A stretch of 64,000 nucleotides of DNA, taken from Scilla litardierei (taxonomy: Eukaryota > Streptophyta > Magnoliopsida > Asparagales > Asparagaceae). Both the position numbers and the translations under genes were made by a program. Below, one piece after another: positions 44,129 to 54,698 of the stretch. The stretch covers positions 179,777,051-179,841,050 of the forward strand of contig CM061138.1 in NCBI GenBank assembly GCA_030789695.1, given 5' to 3'. The notes beneath the pieces are model-generated. The model saw only the letters and a list, made by a program, of their open reading frames with translations. It was not told the origin of the DNA and searched no databases. Each line of letters starts with the position of its first letter. Within the stretch, counting starts at the first letter, position 1.

Positions 44129-47100
44129 GTACTCAAGGAAAAGAAAAAGAAAAGGAGCATCAAATTTAAATTTAGCTCCAAAGGGAATTGGATATTCGAT
44201 AGCGGGTGCTCCAAACACATGACGGGTGACGCTCGTTTGCTCTCCGGAGTGGTTCCCATTGCGAATGGAAACCGCGTCGTATTTGGAGGCAACGAGAGCG
44301 GAACCATCATAGGTGTTGGTAAAGTCGGTAACCCTTCTAAACCATTAATTAGTGACGTTTATCTTGTTAGTGGTTTAAATCATAATCTTATTTCAATAAG
44401 TCAACTTTGTGACAAAGGTTACAAAGTTAGCTTTGCGAAAGGATTGTGTCACATTTTAAGAAAGGATAATGAAAAATTATTATTTTCCGGAACTCGTCGT
44501 AAAGACATCTATATTTTGGATCTTCCGAAGTCATATGAACAATGTCTCGTTGCCAACACAAGTGAACAACACTTATGGCATCGACGCTTTGAACATGTGA
44601 ACTTTGGAACACTATATAAGCTTTCAAAATTGAATTCTATTAAAGGTTTTCCGAAGCTTGTTTTTGAAAAGAAAAGTTTTTGTGATTGTTGTCAACGCAA
44701 CAAGCTTCCTAAATCTTCATTTAAACCTAAGAAAAGCATCTCTACTAAACGGCCACTAGAGCTATTACATCTAGATTTATTTGGGCCAACTAGAGTAGCT
44801 TCATTAGGAAATGCAAGGTACGGACTTGTCATCGTAGATGACTATTCAAGATTTACTTGGGTATTTTCATTGTGTAATAAAAATGAAGCTTTTGAAAACT
44901 TCACAATTTTTGTTAAGAAAGTACAAAATCTCTTAGGAACCACCATTGTCACTATTCGTAGTGATCATGGAGGTGAATTTGAGAATGAGTCTTTTGAGAC
45001 ATTTTGTGATGAAGTTGGTATTACTCACACCTTCTCTTTCCCTCGTGCACCTCCTCAAAATGGTGTAGTTGAGAGAAAGAATAGGACGCTAGTGGAGTGT
45101 TCTCGCACTATGCTTGATGATAGCCAACTTGGCCATCAATTTTGGGCGGAAGCGGTACACACCGCTTGCTATGTGTTTAATAGAATACTTTTGAGGCCCG
45201 GCACTAAACAAACTTGTTATGAATTGTTGTTTGGTAGGTTGCCTCAAGTTAAACATTTTCGTGTTTTTGGTTCGAAATGTTTTATTAAGAACACATATGG
45301 TAGTTTGGACAAATTCGATCCGAGATCCGATGAGGGGATTTTTGTTGGATATTCTACGCGTAGCAAAGCCTACCGGATATTCAACAAACGAACCTCAACG
45401 ATCGAGGAATCGCTTCATGTCTCATTTAATGAAGGATTTGTTCCAACTAGAATTTCAAATGATAATGATTCTATGGATGTTTTATGTGATTCGTTTGAAA
45501 ATTCTAAGTATAATGATTCTATTGATTCTATTGAGACTAACCCAACTAATGAAGTTGTTGAGAATGTTCCAAGTGATCAAGGTATTCCCAAACGGCTTCA
45601 TTCGGTTCGTGACCATCCCCATGAGCAAGTCATTGGCAATATCTATGATAGTGTCAAGACGAGATCCCAAGTTCACCGCTTCGCAAATTGTGCCTTTGCC
45701 TCATCGATAGAGCCAAAGAATATTAATGAAGCATGCGAAGATAGCGCTTGGATCTTAGCCATGGAGGAGGAGCTCATTCAATTCGAGAGGAATGAAGTTT
45801 GGGAGCTTGTTCCATTGCCATCGAAGAACCACACCGTCATAGGGACAAAGTGGATCTTCAAGAACAAAACCGACGAAAACCAAGTCGTCGTCCGGAACAA
45901 AGCTCGGTTAGTAGCTCAAGGCTATCGTCAAGAGGAAGGTATCGATTTCGAAGAATCTTTCGCTCCGGTAGCTAGATTAGAATCAATTAGATTACTTTTG
46001 TCTTTTGCATGCCATAAGAATTTTAAATTATTTCAAATGGATGTTAAAAGTGCATTTTTAAACGGAGATGTCGTTGAGGAAGTTTACGTTTCTCAACCTC
46101 CGGGCTTCGTAAATGAAAAATTTCCAAATCACGTTTTTAAACTAAAGAAAGCTCTTTATGGTTTGAGACAAGCTCCTCGAGCTTGGTATGATCGCCTAAA
46201 GAATTTTCTTTTGGATTTGAATTTTAAAATGGGCGAAGCCGATTCAACACTTTTTATTAAGCATGCGAATAATGATATTTTATTAGTTCAAATTTATGTT
46301 GATGATATCATTTTCGGTGCTACTAACTTCGCTCTTTGCGAAGAGTTTTCTAATGTGATGAAGGAACAATTTGAGATGAGCCACATGGGCGAACTCAAAT
46401 ATTTCTTAGGTCTCCAAATTCGCCAAATGAACGATGCAATCTTCATCCACCAAACGAAGTACACGGTGGAGTTGCTAAAGCGATTTGGAATGGAGAATGC
46501 CTCCGGGAAAAAGACTCCAATGAGCACGACTACGCATCTTGACAAGGATACAGGCGGTAAGGATGTAGACATTCGTCTATATCGAGGTATGATAGGTAGT
46601 TTGCTTTATCTTACCGCAAGTAGGCCCGATATTATGTTTGCCGTATGTATATGTGCTCTTATCAGTCTCAACCTAAGGAGTCTCACTTAGTAGCGGTAAA
46701 GCGTATTTTTCGCTATCTAAGTTACACATTAGATTTTGGATTACTTTATCCGAGATCTAGCACATATGAGTTAGTCTCATATAGTGATGCTGATTATGCG
46801 GGATGCAAATCCGACAGGAAAAGTACTAGTGGCACTTGCCATTTTATAGGAAATTCTCTTTTCTCTTGGTTTTCCAAGAAGCAAAATTCCGTATCACTTT
46901 CAACCACCGAGGCGGAATATATTGCCGCCGGTGCCGCGTGTGCTCAAGTTCTTTGGATGAGACACACACTTAAAGACTTAGGTATAAATTGTGATACTTG
47001 CCCTATCATGGTTGACAACCAAAGTGCAATATGTCTTTCCAAGAACCCGGTACATCATTCCCGTTCGAAACACATAGATGTCCGACACCACTTTTTAGAT

Positions 47101-47244
47101 GATCATGTTGCTAAAAAGGACATCATTCTAGTGTACGTTGAAACCCAAAAGTAAATCGCCGATATTTTCACGAAACCCCTAAAGGAGGACTCCTTTGTGC
47201 GGTTGCGTCGAGAATTGGGGATTATGGGTGAATCCGAGATATAG
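44129..47244 (+). pseudogene. Pol: protease, integrase, RT, RNase H (two lesions)
   Basis: The frame is open from 44129, with an internal ATG at 44219. In order it has the protease active site FDSGCSKHM (44192-44218), integrase zinc-binding H/H/C/C ([13 protein letters not shown]), the catalytic core with D in LHLDLFGP, D in SDHGGEF and E in NGVVERKNR, then RT ([31 protein letters not shown], catalytic YVDD at 46295-46306) and RNase H (SDADYAGCKSDRKST, TTEAEYIA, VDNQSAICL, KHIDVRHHFL). A single-base loss near 46658 shifts the frame after RT, and a stop codon at 47152-47154 precedes the final IADIFTKPL motif. Pol is therefore inactive in this copy despite intact catalytic motifs. Confidence 0.95.
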
Positions 47245-47488
47245 GATTCATGTTTCATTCAATAATTTTGCATGCTATTATTTTTGGCAATATCTCATTC
47301 ATGCTAGAATTATTGGATTTTTCGGGAATTTTATGTGATATCTTGATCTTTCGTTCGATTTGTGCGTAATCGTCAAATTTCTGTTTTTCGATGATTAATG
47401 GGGTAGTTTCGATGTTTATTGAGAGTTTTGAGATTTATCGTCCAAGCGTATTATGGAGAGAACTTGATTTTCAAGTTTTTGACTCTTT

Positions 47489-47677
47489 AGTCGGTTCATG
47501 TTCAGTGACCGACCGACTAGATTGAGATCTAGTCGGTCAGTACTTGAACGCAGACCGACTAAATCTTGTCAGTAATTCTTGGATTCAGCCACTGTTTGCA
47601 ACTAGTCGGTTCAAGCTCATTGACCGACCGACTAGATCGTGATCTAGTCGGTCAGTGCTTGAACTGTGACCGACTAG
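47489..47677 (+). promoter_or_regulatory. LTR-type motif array upstream of the extra ORF, element C
   Basis: Eight copies of AGTCGGTY/GACCGACTAG in alternating orientation, the same motif as in the LTR C array. The array lies between the end of pol (47244) and the extra ORF (48025). Related GATCGA/TCGATC units continue to about 47760. No TATA box was seen after it. A role as an internal promoter is inferred. Confidence 0.6.
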
Positions 47678-48024
47678 TTGTGCCAGGGGCTGTTTGGTCT
47701 TTTGCGAAATCGACCGACTTAAACTCAGTTTAGTCGATCGATTTTCATTCTAATCGATCGAAATCTCTTCTCTCTCCGCTCAAAACCCCGACCTCCCTCG
47801 AGACCCTTCGTCTTCCGGCCACTTTCCGACCATTCCAGCCGTCGTCGTCCGCCGATCTCCGACCTAGGGTATCCTCTCTTCCTCCCTCTCCTATTTAGGG
47901 TTCGGTTTCAGCTCTAGGGTTAGGTTTTCCAGTTGATTTCATCTCCTAGGGTTTCGATTAGGGTTTTCTAATTTCGGCTAGGATCTCGTCTTTCCAATCT
48001 CGTGTGTCGTGTTGTGCCGAGACT

Positions 48025-49758
48025 ATGGCAAGAACACGCATTCCGATCACTCCCTCTAGCCCCTCTCCGATGACCGTTGATCCAATCTCTTCGGATCCCG
48101 AGCATCCAACCCTTCCGAAGCGTAGAGCCAAGACCACCCTTCCTTCGTCGTCTTCGCCTCCTCTCAAGAAGAAGAGGGCGACGACCGCTCAACCTAGAGG
48201 TCAACCGAAACCCAAACCCAAGCCTAAGCCCAAGGCCAAAATTCTTGCTTCTCAATCTTCGTTCCATACTCCTACCGATTCCGATACGGAGTATAACCCC
48301 GAGACCGAGACTCATAGGGAACCCACTCCTCCTATTCATCCCGAGTCTAGCACCCACCCTCGTACGTCTACCCGTAAGCCTAAGGGAAAGGGTCCGATGC
48401 CGGTGGGCGGTGTCAATATTTCCTTATGTCGCGATGAACCTTTGTGTCTCGCGGCATATAACCGTATCGAACATTGCCCGCTTCTTCTGGAGCATTTCGT
48501 CCAGTTTAGCGACTTCATAGGGTTAGCTGATCTTCTGTCGTCGTCGGGTCTTCTCGATTACCTTCGATATGACCCGAAGGCGAATCCTCACCCCTACCCT
48601 AGATTAGTGAAGCTTTTCTATGCTAATAGGATCCGGGGTCAGTACGATCAGACCCACTCTGTTGAGACGACCGTTTTGGGGACTCCTATAGTCCTCACTG
48701 CGGAAATCTTAGGAGAGATTTTGGATATCTCTTCGTCTGGCCTTCTTCCTTCTGATATCTCGGTAGATGATATTTCTTCTCTTGATCAGACCATCCTTTC
48801 AGAGATTTTCCATCAGATTCCTTCTGCCATGATTGGCGTGCCTTCTAAATCTTTCAAGCCAAATGCATGGGTCCTAAATCTGATTCTGAAGTCGTGCTTG
48901 CTTCCCAAGTACGGCTCCTCTTCTTTACCATCCCAGCCATTTTTGAAGCTTATCTATGCGATCTTCATGGGGAGCTCGATTAATTGGGCTCGAATTATAC
49001 TCGATAAGATTGACTCTTTCGAGTGTATTCGAAAGTCCAATAAATTGGCTCATATCCCATTTCCTTGCATGTTGACCCTCGTGTTTCGTCATTTTCGTGT
49101 CACATTGCCTCATGACGATAAGCGTCCCCTTGGTCCTCCCCTGAATGCGACGGCCGTCAAGAAATCTCTTGCGGCGCTTCGTCACGTTCAGAGGACGACA
49201 CCTTCTGCGTCTGTCCCTGCCTCTGCCAGTGCCTCTTCTACTCCCGTTGCCACCCTTGATGATGTCCTACGGATACTTCGTCGTCACGAGTCCCGCTTGG
49301 CTCGTACCGAGGAGGTAGTCTGTCGTATGGCTCGTCGGATGGGTGTTGAGCTTCCTCCTTCCGTGTCTGAGGATGAGGAGTTTGATGAGATGGCTGAGGA
49401 GGACATTGAGGAGCTCTGTCGTGCTTCGACTTGTGCCCCCGAGGGCACTTCTGCTGGTACTGCTGCTGCTGGTACTTCCACTTCTGCTCCTGGAGTTGCC
49501 ACCTCTTCCGGTGTTCCAGAGCCATCTGCTGCAGCTCTTCAGCCTTCTGAGCCTGCTGCTGACCCAGTTTCCGAGCCTGCTCATGTATCTGCTGCTGCTG
49601 CTTCTGTCGAGACTCATGCTGCTGTTGAGCCTGTTGCTGAGATCTCGACTCCTGCCCCGACGATTCCATCTGTTGAGACACCTCTTCTCCCTGCAGAGCC
49701 TGAGTCCACTCCGTTGACTGGACCCACGGACGCTGCAGATCCTGCCTCCTCCTCGTGA
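48025..49758 (+). CDS. Extra ORF downstream of pol (plant retrotransposon aORF)
   Basis: 577 codons from the ATG at 48025. An in-frame GTG at 48004 is not needed. Residues 1-115 are Pro/Ser-rich with basic, possibly nuclear-targeting clusters (LPKRRAK, PLKKKR, KPKPKPKPK). Residues about 125-370 form the conserved region, with PRLVKLFYANRIRG, VLGTPIVLTAEILGEIL, SINWARIILDKI and an L-rich C-terminal half. Residues about 395-450 hold a likely short coiled coil (LDDVLRILRRHESRLARTEEV). The tail is an Ala/Pro/Glu/Ser-rich linker. I do not see a signal peptide or a clear transmembrane anchor. The family occurs in many plant LTR elements. Its function is unknown, and an envelope role is not supported here. 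It is homologous to 54699-55852 in element A. Confidence 0.8.
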   Translation: MARTRIPITPSSPSPMTVDPISSDPEHPTLPKRRAKTTLPSSSSPPLKKKRATTAQPRGQPKPKPKPKPKAKILASQSSFHTPTDSDTEYNPETETHREPTPPIHPESSTHPRTSTRKPKGKGPMPVGGVNISLCRDEPLCLAAYNRIEHCPLLLEHFVQFSDFIGLADLLSSSGLLDYLRYDPKANPHPYPRLVKLFYANRIRGQYDQTHSVETTVLGTPIVLTAEILGEILDISSSGLLPSDISVDDISSLDQTILSEIFHQIPSAMIGVPSKSFKPNAWVLNLILKSCLLPKYGSSSLPSQPFLKLIYAIFMGSSINWARIILDKIDSFECIRKSNKLAHIPFPCMLTLVFRHFRVTLPHDDKRPLGPPLNATAVKKSLAALRHVQRTTPSASVPASASASSTPVATLDDVLRILRRHESRLARTEEVVCRMARRMGVELPPSVSEDEEFDEMAEEDIEELCRASTCAPEGTSAGTAAAGTSTSAPGVATSSGVPEPSAAALQPSEPAADPVSEPAHVSAAAASVETHAAVEPVAEISTPAPTIPSVETPLLPAEPESTPLTGPTDAADPASSS

Positions 49759-50390
49759 TCGTTGTTCCGAGGACTCTCCATATACGCTTTGGATGATATA
49801 TTCTAGTGAGAGTTTGGGTTAGGATGGGGTTGAGAGATGCTTTGATGTATTTTTTTTGTGCTTTCTGGTTGTCGGTGTTGGATTTTATGATGATGATGAT
49901 GTATTTCTTTTTGATGATATGTAGCGCTTGATATGATGTATCTCATATATTCGATGTGATATTTTTTGGATGTACTCATGTTGTCTATATATATATATGT
50001 TCATCATCGTTCACTTTATCTTTTATTCATCGTGCAAATTTTAATATTCGTTGAATATATTTGAAATGTGATATCGAATCGACGCATAAAAAGTTGGTTA
50101 AATGGATTTAAATTCTGTAATTTTATAGAATTGTTCTCCGTGAACAAAATTAACCAAGAAAATTGAATATTGAAGAGTATGTTTCTTTATTCAAGAAATG
50201 AATAATGATTTGGTGTTTTTGATGATTTTGATTTTTTTTGATAATGGAAAATTTGGCACACCTTGTTTTGATTTCCACAAATTTTCCCTTGGTGTCAAGT
50301 TGGTCCATTGCCTTTGTCTACGACTCCCGATGTTGGATTTTACATTTCCTAATTGTTGTCGTTGTATGCCCCCCATTTTTGGGATAATGC

Positions 50391-50687
50391 CAAAGGGGGA
50401 GAGATAAAGATAATAAATAGCGCAAATGAAAATTTAACTCAATTTCCAAGAATCTAGTTTGATATGCTAGATTCAGGGGGAGTTAAGATACATATAAGGA
50501 TTTTCAAAATCCGATATTTCAAAAATCAATTCACTTTATTTATCTTACTCGTCTGCTTGATGCAATTCATTTATATTCATTTTGGAATTAACGTGTCATC
50601 AATGCAGGGGGAGTAAGTATTTTACATTTGAATTATTATCTTTGATTATTATTTATGTTGGTTTGTCATCACCAAAAAGGGGGAGAA
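50391..50687 (+). promoter_or_regulatory. Multiple polypurine tracts of element C
   Basis: Four purine-rich boxes precede the 3' LTR: CAAAGGGGGAGAGATAAAG (50391), CAGGGGGAGTTAAG (50474), CAGGGGGAGTAAG (50605) and AAAAAGGGGGAGAA (50674-50687), the last abutting the LTR. Clustered polypurine tracts are a Sirevirus hallmark. Confidence 0.85.
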
Positions 50688-52431
50688 TGTTGAATATTGG
50701 ACTCCCCGGATTTGGTTTTGGATGATGAGCAAACATAAATAATTCATGATCTAACAATTTGTGAGCGCAGTATTGGAGATCGTCGCCAATTTCACGTGAA
50801 CATTCAAAGCGACATCTCAACACTTTCCAAAGCTCAGTTTCATGCCTAAAGCTTCGTTGAAGCTCTTGCGACGCTTTGGAAGTAATGAAGATTCAATCGA
50901 AGCTCTCAAAGACCGTTTATTAAGGTTTTATTTATAGTCTTTTAGTTTCGATTGATAGAATGTTAAGCCTTGAGTATTTCTTACGTTTCTATCTTCATTA
51001 CGCTCATTTCGTAGCTCTAGGATTCTTGCACAAGTTCACTCTAACTTCCTCGAAGCGTCGCGCTTCGATTCGGACTTTGTTGTGCATGTTAGTTGGTACA
51101 AGAACAAGTACTGACCGACTAGATGGTGATCTAGTCGGTCGGCCACTGTTCTTGGACCGACTAGTTTCTGTCAGTTAATTCTTAGCTCTTTACTGTTTAC
51201 AGTTAGTCGGTCTATGTTGACTCACCGACCGACTAGTTTGTGAACTAGTCGGTCAGTGATGCTTCTTTGACCGACTAGTTGAGACTGACTGTTCACTCTA
51301 AAATTCTCCTAAGCTACTGTTTACCGTTAGTCGGTCTAAGAACGTTTGATGACCGACTAGTTGACAATCTAGTCGGTCAACTTTTGTTCTTGGACCGACT
51401 AAGTCAACTTGCCTTCAGACTATGTTGTTTTGCCTCTTAGTCGGTCTACGTTCATTGGATGACCGACTAGTTGTGAAACTAGTCGGTCAGACAGTGTTCT
51501 TGGACCGACTAGTTTTCTAGGTCTGAAATTCTATCTCTTCTCAGATCTACTCTTAGTCGGTCCATGCTTTGTGACTGACCGACTAGTTGATGAACTAGTC
51601 GGTCAGTGAGTGTTCTTTGACCGACTAGATCTCACAGATTTCTTTCCGTTGGAGATTGACCTAACTTGTTTTTATGGGACCCTATAAATACGAACCTAGG
51701 TCATTTCTATCTTCAATAGAGCTGTCATTAAGAGATTCATTGAGTTCTAAAGAGATAGCTATTCTCCCTCAAATCTAAAGCTCTCTTCCTCACAAGAAAC
51801 CCATTCTCTCTCATTTCTAGATCTAGAGAGAAGCTTGTTCTTGGTGAGCTCTTCAAGCTATTGCTTGATTCAAGTTTCCAAATCTTCCCTAGGCACCCAT
51901 TGCTGCTCATTTCCTTGGTGCTAGGGTTTGGTAACTTCATCTTCCTCAAATCCTTCATTCCACCTTTTGGGTAAGAAAAACTCAAGGTATAGGATTTTGT
52001 GGTAAGAGTATTTATTTCATATTAAACTCTTTTATATTGCTTATTGGCTCTCTCGGTTGTGAGAGAAGTTTGTGATCCCGGGTTGTGGGATTCACTTTGC
52101 CATTGCATGTATGATTTGATCTTGTGAAGGTTTTTCACAAGATATTCATAGTGGAAATCTTGAGTTAGGGTTTCTAACTCAAGTATCCGGAAGGGATCCG
52201 GGTGGTTGGGACGTAGGATCACCGGGAACAAGTCGGGGAGACTTGGGTGGATCCGAACTCATTAACTTCATTTGTTAGCATTGTTAATTTCATTGTTGTC
52301 ATTCAATTTAAGCTTCCGCAAATTGACTTGGTAGTTGTGTGCAATTTAATTTGGAATAATACGCCTTATTATTTTAAAGTACTATTCACCCCCCCCTCTA
52401 GTACTTGTGCAGTAGCTGGTAGGGCATTACA
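50688..52431 (+). repeat. 3' LTR of element C
   Basis: 1744 bp, nearly identical to 40062-41804. Confidence 0.97.
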
Positions 52432-52436
52432 TGAAG

Positions 52437-53845
52437 GACTTAACACCATGCGACCACCTCTGTTTAATGGAACGAACTACGCTAGCTGGAAGATCCGAAT
52501 GAAGACTCACTTGGAGTCACTAGACATCGAAGCGTGGACTGTAACTAAAGTTCCATACATCATACCTACTGAAGTTGAGTTCGAAAAATGGTCAGCCAAC
52601 GACAAGAAGACAACCAATCTCAATGTAAAGGCGATGAACGCACTATTTTGCACCGTAACAGGAAATGAATTCAATCGAGTCTCCCAATGCAAGACAGCGC
52701 ATCAAATATGGCACACTCTTCAGGTAAGTCATGAGGGAACTGAAAAGGTAAAAGAATCATGTATAAATATTTTACATTCTAAGTTTGAATCTTTCAAAAT
52801 GGAAGAAGCAGAAAGTATCACCGATGTGAATACTCGTTTCACTAACATTACAAATGAGCTCACATGATTAGGGAAGAAACTTTCTGAATACGAGCAGGTG
52901 ATGAAGATACTGAGATCTCTCTGACCCGAATGGAAAGGAAAGACAACAGCCATTCGAGAAGCACAAAACGTGAAGGATATTACCATCGAAGAGTTGATGG
53001 AAAATCGGATGGCATATGAGATTGAACTAGAAGAAGACAAGAAGATCGAAGAAAACCAAAGAAGAAGAATCTTGCATTCAAAGCTCAAGAAGAAGATTCC
53101 GACTACATTGACAAAGAGGATCATATTGCTTTCATCTCAAAAAAACTTTAAAGAGTTCATCAAAAGTAAGTATGGTAAACATTCTTTCCGACCTACTAAT
53201 GGTATTATTTGTTTTGGTTGCAATAAACCAGGACACGTCAAAAGAGATTGTCCCCTGGAAAGAAACAACCGTGATTCCAGAGATCGTGGAAAGAATCGGG
53301 AAAGTAATGAAAGGAGAAACAATGGAAGAAACAAATTCCGACGACCAAAGAAGGAAGCTTACACAGCTTTCGATTAGAGCGATGTCTCTTCGTCTGATGA
53401 ATCCTCAGCAGACGACAATGATGAAAGAAGAGAAGCAGCACACATGTGCTTCATGGATTCCACATCCTCTAAGGTAAGTTCGCATCATGACTCATCTAGT
53501 GATAGTGATTCATCATCAATTGATGATGAAGACATGGATTATAGGGGAGCATATAAGGAGCTATGCAAAATGCATGAAAAGCTCATAAAAGAACATAGAA
53601 GAACACTTAGGAATATTAAAAGAGATGTTAAAGAGAAAGAAGAGAGTATTAAGGAGAATAGTTTTCTTAAAGAAAAGAATGATTCTTTGCAAAAAGACAT
53701 TCTTTCCATGAATGAGAAATTTGAAACTTTAAATAGTCTTCTCGTATCCGTTAAAGATAAATACGACTCTACGATGAAAATTATTGAAAATTTCAACAAA
53801 GGAAAAGGAAAGCTGGATAGTTTAATAGATAATCAAAAAGCCTAA
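52437..53845 (+). pseudogene. Gag of element A (main part), decayed
   Basis: Continues the gag start at 40034-40061 directly after the TGAAG duplication. The UBN2-like core is recognisable (MRPPLFNGTNYASWKIRM, KAMNALFCTVTGNEF, AHQIWHTLQVSHEGTEKVK), as are a CCHC knuckle CFGCNKPGHVKRDC (near 53212) and a coiled coil (about 53540-53845). In-frame stops lie at 52865-52867, 52922-52924 and 53375-53377. A stretch around 53075-53150 appears to be read in a shifted frame between two compensating indels. It is non-functional as a full gag. Confidence 0.88.
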
Positions 53846-54358
53846 TCTAGCAAAACCGGACTTGGATATGATTCAATCAGACCAAGAAATGGGTTAAGCA
53901 TACTAGGATGCATCATTCTAACAATAATTTTCTGAGCATCTAGATACCAAAGAACCTGTCCGACCAAAGGAAGAAAAGGTACGCTACTAACTTTGTTCAG
54001 TAAGTTCATTTAAACAAAAATTATAAATATATTTTCCATGAAGGAACTAAACCATATTGGGTTTGGTTTCCTAAAGACTAACCTCTCGGACTCAATAATA
54101 AAGAGTACCATAAACGTTTGTATTTTCAGGTACTCTAAAATGAAAACATGGAGGAAGAACAAGATCAGCACCAAAACATTTTGCAACAAAATAAGATTGT
54201 TGTACTAAATTTAAATTTGCTTGGATGATTAAATGATTGTTAATTTTATTTATATGCTTATAAATGTTTATCTAATCATCATAGAGTAGATTTTCAGAAG
54301 ATACGCACTCACCTTTGGACCAAAATCCCTCGGGATGAGAAAACAACTCAGCCCAACA
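53846..54358 (+). other. Element A interior after gag; no pol found
   Basis: The sequence CTTTTCAGGTACTC-like block at about 54126-54138 aligns with the gag/pol junction of element C (44121-44134). No protease, integrase or RT motif follows. The space goes directly to the motif pair at 54359 and the extra ORF. Confidence 0.6.
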
Positions 54359-54400
54359 GGGAGTCGACTACCAGCATCAGGGAGTCGACTACCAGCATGC
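54359..54400 (+). promoter_or_regulatory. LTR-type motif pair upstream of the extra ORF, element A
   Basis: Two tandem copies of GGGAGTCGACTACCAGCAT, the same motif that clusters in LTR A, about 300 bp before the extra ORF. The internal-promoter role is inferred. Confidence 0.55.
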
Positions 54401-54698
54401 TGTGCGGATTTCTGGGTTTGTGTTTTCTGATTTTTTTCTAACTTTTGTTGGGTTCCATTGAGTCAAACGGGTTCCTAACCCAAAGGTAACTTAAACCCAA
54501 TAAGCAATCTTGATCTTAACCCTTCATTGTTTGATCTAAAGGCCTCTATTCATCATCTTCTTTTACCCCAAGAGATAAAAACCCCAAAACAATCAGCCCT
54601 AGGTAGCCGACTACCTCTCTTTCACCCCTCTTTGAAATTTTTTCTTGCTCTCTTGGGTTATTCACCTCCTCTCATCATCCTCCCAAGTAAATCTCAAG

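Larger units (their letters stand above)
40062..52431 (+). mobile_element. Element C: full-length Sirevirus-type Ty1/copia element
   Basis: 12.37 kb with LTRs 40062-41804 and 50688-52431 that differ by only about four or five changes. It is flanked by the perfect duplication TGAAG (40057-40061 and 52432-52436). It contains the primer site, gag, pol in copia order (protease, integrase, RT, RNase H), an extra ORF after pol and several purine tracts before the 3' LTR. Long LTRs, the extra ORF and multiple purine tracts point to the Sirevirus (SIRE/Maximus) lineage. It inserted into the gag of element A. Confidence 0.97.

Noticed and set aside
48004..48024. Upstream extension of the element C extra ORF to 48004
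   Set aside because: It begins with GTG. The ATG at 48025 is the normal eukaryotic start.
49238..49681. Gln-rich minus-strand ORF
   Set aside because: Antisense shadow of the Ala/Pro/Ser-rich tail of the extra ORF of element C.
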